From assembly GCF_007786235.1 (NCBI RefSeq), contig NZ_VNFK01000009.1, positions 1 through 64,000 of the forward strand: 64,000 bases of DNA, written 5' to 3'. Source of the DNA: Paenarthrobacter nitroguajacolicus (GTDB taxonomy: Bacteria; Actinomycetota; Actinomycetes; Actinomycetales; Micrococcaceae). Shown in pieces: positions 60,622-64,000 of the stretch (within the stretch, counting starts at the first letter, position 1; each line of letters opens with the position of its first letter). A program made the position numbers and the translations under genes. Under the pieces are notes generated by a model that had not been told where the DNA came from, ran no database searches, and saw only the letters and a program-made list of their open reading frames with translations.

Positions 60622-62184
60622 ATGGGAAGAATGGTTGTTGTCGGCGGTGAGGTTCAGAGCCGTGGCCTGTTCGGGGGAAACCGGACGGCACCGGAATGGA
60701 TCGGCCTATCGGTGGCCATCGGTACCGCGTTGTTGATCGTCCTAGCCGGCGGCAGCAGCGTGGTGGCCCTGATCCTCGCCGCGGTGCTGGTCCTGGCAGG
60801 GGTCATCCTGACCACGCCCAACAAGCTTTCCGGTCACCGCTCCCTGGGTGCTCTTTTCGTGGAGGTCCGGCACAAGAAGGTCCGGGCCAAGAACAAGTCC
60901 CTGGTCTACGTTCCGGTCAAGGACCGTCCGCAGACGCGGATGGTCAAAGCGGGGAAGAAGGACCGGGAACGGGCCGACGAGAACGGTCTGATCGAAGTCC
61001 CGGTCCGGCACAAGGACAACGCCCCTCTCATGGTGGGCACTGTCCGTCACTTCGCCATCGACACCCCGGAAGGGCAGCTGGTCATCTTCCGGCATCAGGG
61101 CAAGGTCAAGAAGTCCTACTACACGGCCACGGTGGAGGTCATGGGCTCGTCCTCCGGTATCCGGGAGGAGTACCGGAAGGAATCGGGCCACGTTGCCCGT
61201 GGCCAGTACCTCGCCCGGCTGGCCCGCCGTCAATCCCTCGTCACCCATATCCAGACGCTGGCCCGGGCAGTACCGATGGACTCGGCCGATCACTTGCTGT
61301 GGGTCAAACGGCGGGTCGCGCAGAACGTTCCGCGGATCCTGTTGGAGTCCTACGGCGAGTTGTGCGAGACGACCCGTTCACGCTCGGAACAGCACCGCAC
61401 CTATGAGACGTTCCGGATCCCCGGCTCCGCCGCCCTGTATCGCCGCGCGGAAGCCTACGGGTCAGGGGACGAAGGGATTGGTCAGGCGATCTATCAGGAA
61501 ATCCGTTCCGCCATGGCCCAGGCGTCGATGATGGGTTCGATCACGAACTCCAGGCCCCTTGGCCCTGAGGCCATGGCCGCGCTGCTGCGTCACTTGCAGG
61601 ACCCGGACTTCGACATTGACGACTACGACGGTGCCAACCTGATGGACTGCTGGCAGCATCTGGACGGCGCAGCGTCTCCCATTTCGCTGGTGGTCAATGA
61701 TCACTGGCACATCCGTACCGGCTACGTGCCGGCCTCGGCGTTCAGTCCCGCACCAATCCCGGTCGAGGCGTTGGAAGCGATCATCAGCGGCATCCAGCCA
61801 GCAGTGGTGCATTCGGTGTCCATGGTCATGGAACTTGAAGATGCCCGCAGTGCCCGGTCCAAGGCCCGCTCGGATGCAGCCATGGACAGGGCCACGAGCA
61901 ATAAGGTCAGCAAGTCCGGTGTCGTGACCGACGGCACCGAAGAAGTGTTGATGGGTGCCTCCCACCAGCGACTTTTGGATCTGAAGCCCGGCTCCGGCCA
62001 CCACGGCGCGGCCTACGGGCTGTATATCTCCTTCGCGGTGGAAGACGCGAACGAGATCCTGTCCACCACCGACATTGTTGAGGCAGCTGCTTCCGATGCC
62101 GGTATCGAGTTCATTGACTGGTTGGACCACCGCAACGACCTTGCCCTGATCACCACCATGCCGTTCACGAGGGGAATCCGATGA
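60622..62184 (+). CDS. SCO6880-like conjugal transfer protein
   Basis: A 520-residue protein. Two N-terminal helices (about 25-65; IGLSVAIGTALLIVLAG, VVALILAAVLVLAGVIL) are followed by a large cytoplasmic domain. SCO6880-family proteins precede VirB4-like ATPases in actinobacterial T4SS and combine a VirB3-like part with the N-terminal domain of VirB4. AAGGAGTAGG precedes the ATG. It overlaps the next gene by 4 nt. Confidence 0.75.
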   Translation: MGRMVVVGGEVQSRGLFGGNRTAPEWIGLSVAIGTALLIVLAGGSSVVALILAAVLVLAGVILTTPNKLSGHRSLGALFVEVRHKKVRAKNKSLVYVPVKDRPQTRMVKAGKKDRERADENGLIEVPVRHKDNAPLMVGTVRHFAIDTPEGQLVIFRHQGKVKKSYYTATVEVMGSSSGIREEYRKESGHVARGQYLARLARRQSLVTHIQTLARAVPMDSADHLLWVKRRVAQNVPRILLESYGELCETTRSRSEQHRTYETFRIPGSAALYRRAEAYGSGDEGIGQAIYQEIRSAMAQASMMGSITNSRPLGPEAMAALLRHLQDPDFDIDDYDGANLMDCWQHLDGAASPISLVVNDHWHIRTGYVPASAFSPAPIPVEALEAIISGIQPAVVHSVSMVMELEDARSARSKARSDAAMDRATSNKVSKSGVVTDGTEEVLMGASHQRLLDLKPGSGHHGAAYGLYISFAVEDANEILSTTDIVEAAASDAGIEFIDWLDHRNDLALITTMPFTRGIR

Positions 62185-63821
62185 GCACCACGAACGAGAC
62201 CAAACGTCTCAGCCTGCCTTGGGCTCTGGCCAGCAAGTCCAAGCGGACGCTCAGGGCACAGGCCCGCGTCGGGAAGCTGGAGCTCGAAGCAGCTGCAGCC
62301 GATACCGCTGCCGAAGGTTTGCGGCGCAACAAGCCGTTGAGCAAGCGTGCGGTGAAGAAGGCCGAGAAGAAGGAAGCAAGGGAGCGTGAGGTCCTTGAGG
62401 CCAAAGCGAACGCCAAGACACGGTGGCATCATGAACGTAAGTGGGCTTTCGCGTCGAAGCTGGGGTTCTACGACCCGGCAGCGCCGGGCATCGCGTCATC
62501 AACACGGCAGATGGAGTTCTCGCATATGGCGATTGCCTCCCCGCCGACCTCGCACCGCGGCCTGGTGTTCGGCGTCGATGCCGGGTCGGGGTGGATGATC
62601 GTCCATGACCCGTTCACGGCTTACGGTGACACCCTCGAATCCCCGAACGTCTGCTACATCGGTGACCTCGGGCAGGGGAAGTCCTCGGCCATGAAAACCT
62701 GGGGCGTGCTGCGTCAGCTGATCCTCGGCCGCCGCGTCGTCGTGATTGATAAGAAGTACCAGAAGGACGTCGGCGGCGGCGAGTACACACCGCTTGCGCG
62801 GAAGCTCGGCGTTGCTCCGGTCCGGTTCAGCATCGGTGGTGGCGGATCCCGGATCAACATCCTCGATCCCCGTATTGCTGCCCGATTGAACGAGGAAACC
62901 CACGACAGCGCCGAAGCGTTCCGCACCCCGGCCGGTCAGTCGATGCTGGTCCGTGCAGTCATGGAAGAAGCCCTCCGCCGGCCGATGACGCCCAAGGAAG
63001 GCAAAGCGGTCCGTATGGCGCACCGGCAGGCGTTGACAGATGCGAAAAGGGCCGGGGAAGTCGCCCACATCGGGCACGTCCTCAAAGCCCTCTACGCACC
63101 CAGCGAAGATGCCGCGAAGGCCACGAACCTGACGGTGGAAGAGCTGCGCGAATGGGGGCAGGATCCGGCCTTCGAGCTTGAACGCATGATCGAGGATGAC
63201 CTGGCCGGTCTGATCGACGGGGAGACCAGCGCGGATATCCAGCTCAACGCCGGCCTGACGGTGTTCGACGTGTCGCTACTCCCGGAAGACGGCCCGGCGC
63301 TGCCGATCGTCATGACGATCATCAACACCTGGCTGGCGAACACCCTCTACCGGCAGGAAGAAGCAGTCCCGACGGTGCTGCTGATTGAAGAGGCTTGGCA
63401 CACTGTTCAAGGGTCGGTGGCCACGGTGACCAGGCGCAACACCAAGCTCTCGCGTGCGCTGTCCCTGTCGTGCCAGTTCGCGTTCCACCACATCTCCGAC
63501 ATCCCGCAGGACAGTCCGGCGATCTCCATGCTTAAGGAGTGCGGCACGGTCCTGTTGTACAAGCAGCAAAAGAGCGCTGACGCGTTGGCCTGTGAAGAGA
63601 TGTTCACGCTCCCGGTCGGGACTGCCGAGGTGATCACGAAGCTGGTCAAGGGAACGTGCCTGTTCAAAATTGACCAATACGATCCCTTCGAAGCCATCCA
63701 CGTCCGCAGCCCGTTGGAAGTCGAGCTGACCGATACGGACGGGGCCATGAAGTCCACTTCCACGATCGCGTTCACCGAAGAATCCATCACCGACGAAGCC
63801 ATGGAGGTCATCCCGGCATGA
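62181..63821 (+). CDS. VirB4/TraC-like conjugation ATPase
   Basis: A 546-residue P-loop ATPase. After a basic, coiled-coil-like N-terminus (about 40-85; KKAEKKEAREREVLEAKA), the Walker A is GDLGQGKSS (about 161-169) and Walker B is TVLLIEEAWH (about 400). The C-terminal motor domain is complete (TRRNTKLSRALSLSCQFAFHHISD). VirB4 proteins drive pilus assembly and substrate translocation. The N-terminal VirB4 domain appears to reside in the SCO6880-like protein just upstream. Confidence 0.83.
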   Translation: MSTTNETKRLSLPWALASKSKRTLRAQARVGKLELEAAAADTAAEGLRRNKPLSKRAVKKAEKKEAREREVLEAKANAKTRWHHERKWAFASKLGFYDPAAPGIASSTRQMEFSHMAIASPPTSHRGLVFGVDAGSGWMIVHDPFTAYGDTLESPNVCYIGDLGQGKSSAMKTWGVLRQLILGRRVVVIDKKYQKDVGGGEYTPLARKLGVAPVRFSIGGGGSRINILDPRIAARLNEETHDSAEAFRTPAGQSMLVRAVMEEALRRPMTPKEGKAVRMAHRQALTDAKRAGEVAHIGHVLKALYAPSEDAAKATNLTVEELREWGQDPAFELERMIEDDLAGLIDGETSADIQLNAGLTVFDVSLLPEDGPALPIVMTIINTWLANTLYRQEEAVPTVLLIEEAWHTVQGSVATVTRRNTKLSRALSLSCQFAFHHISDIPQDSPAISMLKECGTVLLYKQQKSADALACEEMFTLPVGTAEVITKLVKGTCLFKIDQYDPFEAIHVRSPLEVELTDTDGAMKSTSTIAFTEESITDEAMEVIPA

Positions 63822-64000
63822 GCAAGCAAACGTCAACAGACACTTTGATGAAGCTGAGCCTTGCCGGCCTCGTTGTCGGACTGGCGGCTATCGCCTGGGT
63901 CGCGGCTTTCCTCGGTGAGTTCCTAACTCCCACGGGAATGCCGTGGACGAACTTCACGGAGTTGGTGGCGCGGTTCAAGGAGGGCACCTTCGCCTGGCCA
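63818..64000 (+). CDS. probable coupling-protein or transfer-protein N-terminus (runs off window)
   Basis: The first 61 residues are visible. The ATG overlaps the VirB4-like stop (ATGA). One hydrophobic helix (SLAGLVVGLAAIAWVAAFLG) is followed by EFLTPTGMPWTN. Position after VirB4 and the N-terminal helices match TraG/VirD4-type coupling proteins, but no motor motif is inside the window. Identity is an inference from gene order. Confidence 0.5.
   Translation, partial: MSKQTSTDTLMKLSLAGLVVGLAAIAWVAAFLGEFLTPTGMPWTNFTELVARFKEGTFAWP

Overview
The window is high-GC DNA that looks like part of a large plasmid of an actinobacterium, most likely an Arthrobacter-type member of the Micrococcaceae. The case for the host group is the GC-rich codon use, frequent GTG/TTG starts, TANNNT-type -10 boxes placed about 6 nt before start codons (leaderless genes), and actinobacterial families (CmtR-type regulator, SCO6880-like transfer protein, MAB_1171c-like 7TM protein). 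The case for a plasmid is a ParA/ribbon-helix-helix partition pair with upstream repeats, a primase-like replication protein, and a type IV secretion operon that runs off the right edge. No rRNA, tRNA or CRISPR array was seen. Genus is an inference.

Layout. Positions 1-3.3 kb are a decayed zone: a serine resolvase beside a long inverted repeat, a stand-alone receiver domain without a normal start, and a heavily frameshifted IS110-family element. Positions 3.4-10.2 kb hold a catabolic block on the minus strand: HAD hydrolase, FAD-dependent amine oxidase, APH-fold kinase, class-III PLP enzyme and an orphan ABC binding protein, followed by a ROK-type regulator. Kinase plus class-III enzyme suggests phosphorylation of an amino alcohol followed by phospho-lyase elimination.

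Positions 11-24.3 kb are a metal-homeostasis island: MFS exporter with ArsR regulator, NRAMP importer with a frameshifted DtxR/MntR-type regulator, CopC-like and DsbA-like proteins, a broken CDF gene, an intact CDF gene coupled to a CmtR-type Cd/Pb sensor, and a copper operon (CopZ, HxH secreted protein, CopA, two YHS proteins, CsoR) with CsoR-type operator palindromes. Positions 25.3-35.4 kb hold a Dpp/Nik-type ABC transporter made of fused subunits, a second MFS/ArsR cassette with a perfect 12-2-12 palindrome, two paralogous FadR-type GntR regulators and an intact CDF exporter. One 12-bp motif (ATTGTCAACAAT or a single mismatch) overlaps the -35 region of the catabolic operon, the ABC operon and the CDF gene, which suggests one regulon run by the twin GntR proteins.

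Positions 35.4-45.6 kb are a mosaic: recombinase genes and remnants, a frameshifted gene coupled to a recombinase, an ECF sigma operon with a membrane-anchored protein and two secreted proteins (two of which share a domain), a PIN/excisionase-like toxin-antitoxin pair, an FRG-domain protein and an AlbA_2 (Schlafen-like) protein, possibly defence genes. Positions 45.7-50.3 kb carry partition and replication. Positions 50.9-53.9 kb carry an XRE / ImmA-like protease / 7TM trio and an alpha/beta hydrolase. Positions 54.7-64 kb are a tightly packed conjugation operon: wall hydrolase, lipoprotein, ParA-like ATPase, pilin-like protein, VirB8-like protein, VirB6-like protein, SCO6880-like protein, VirB4-like ATPase and the start of a probable coupling protein.
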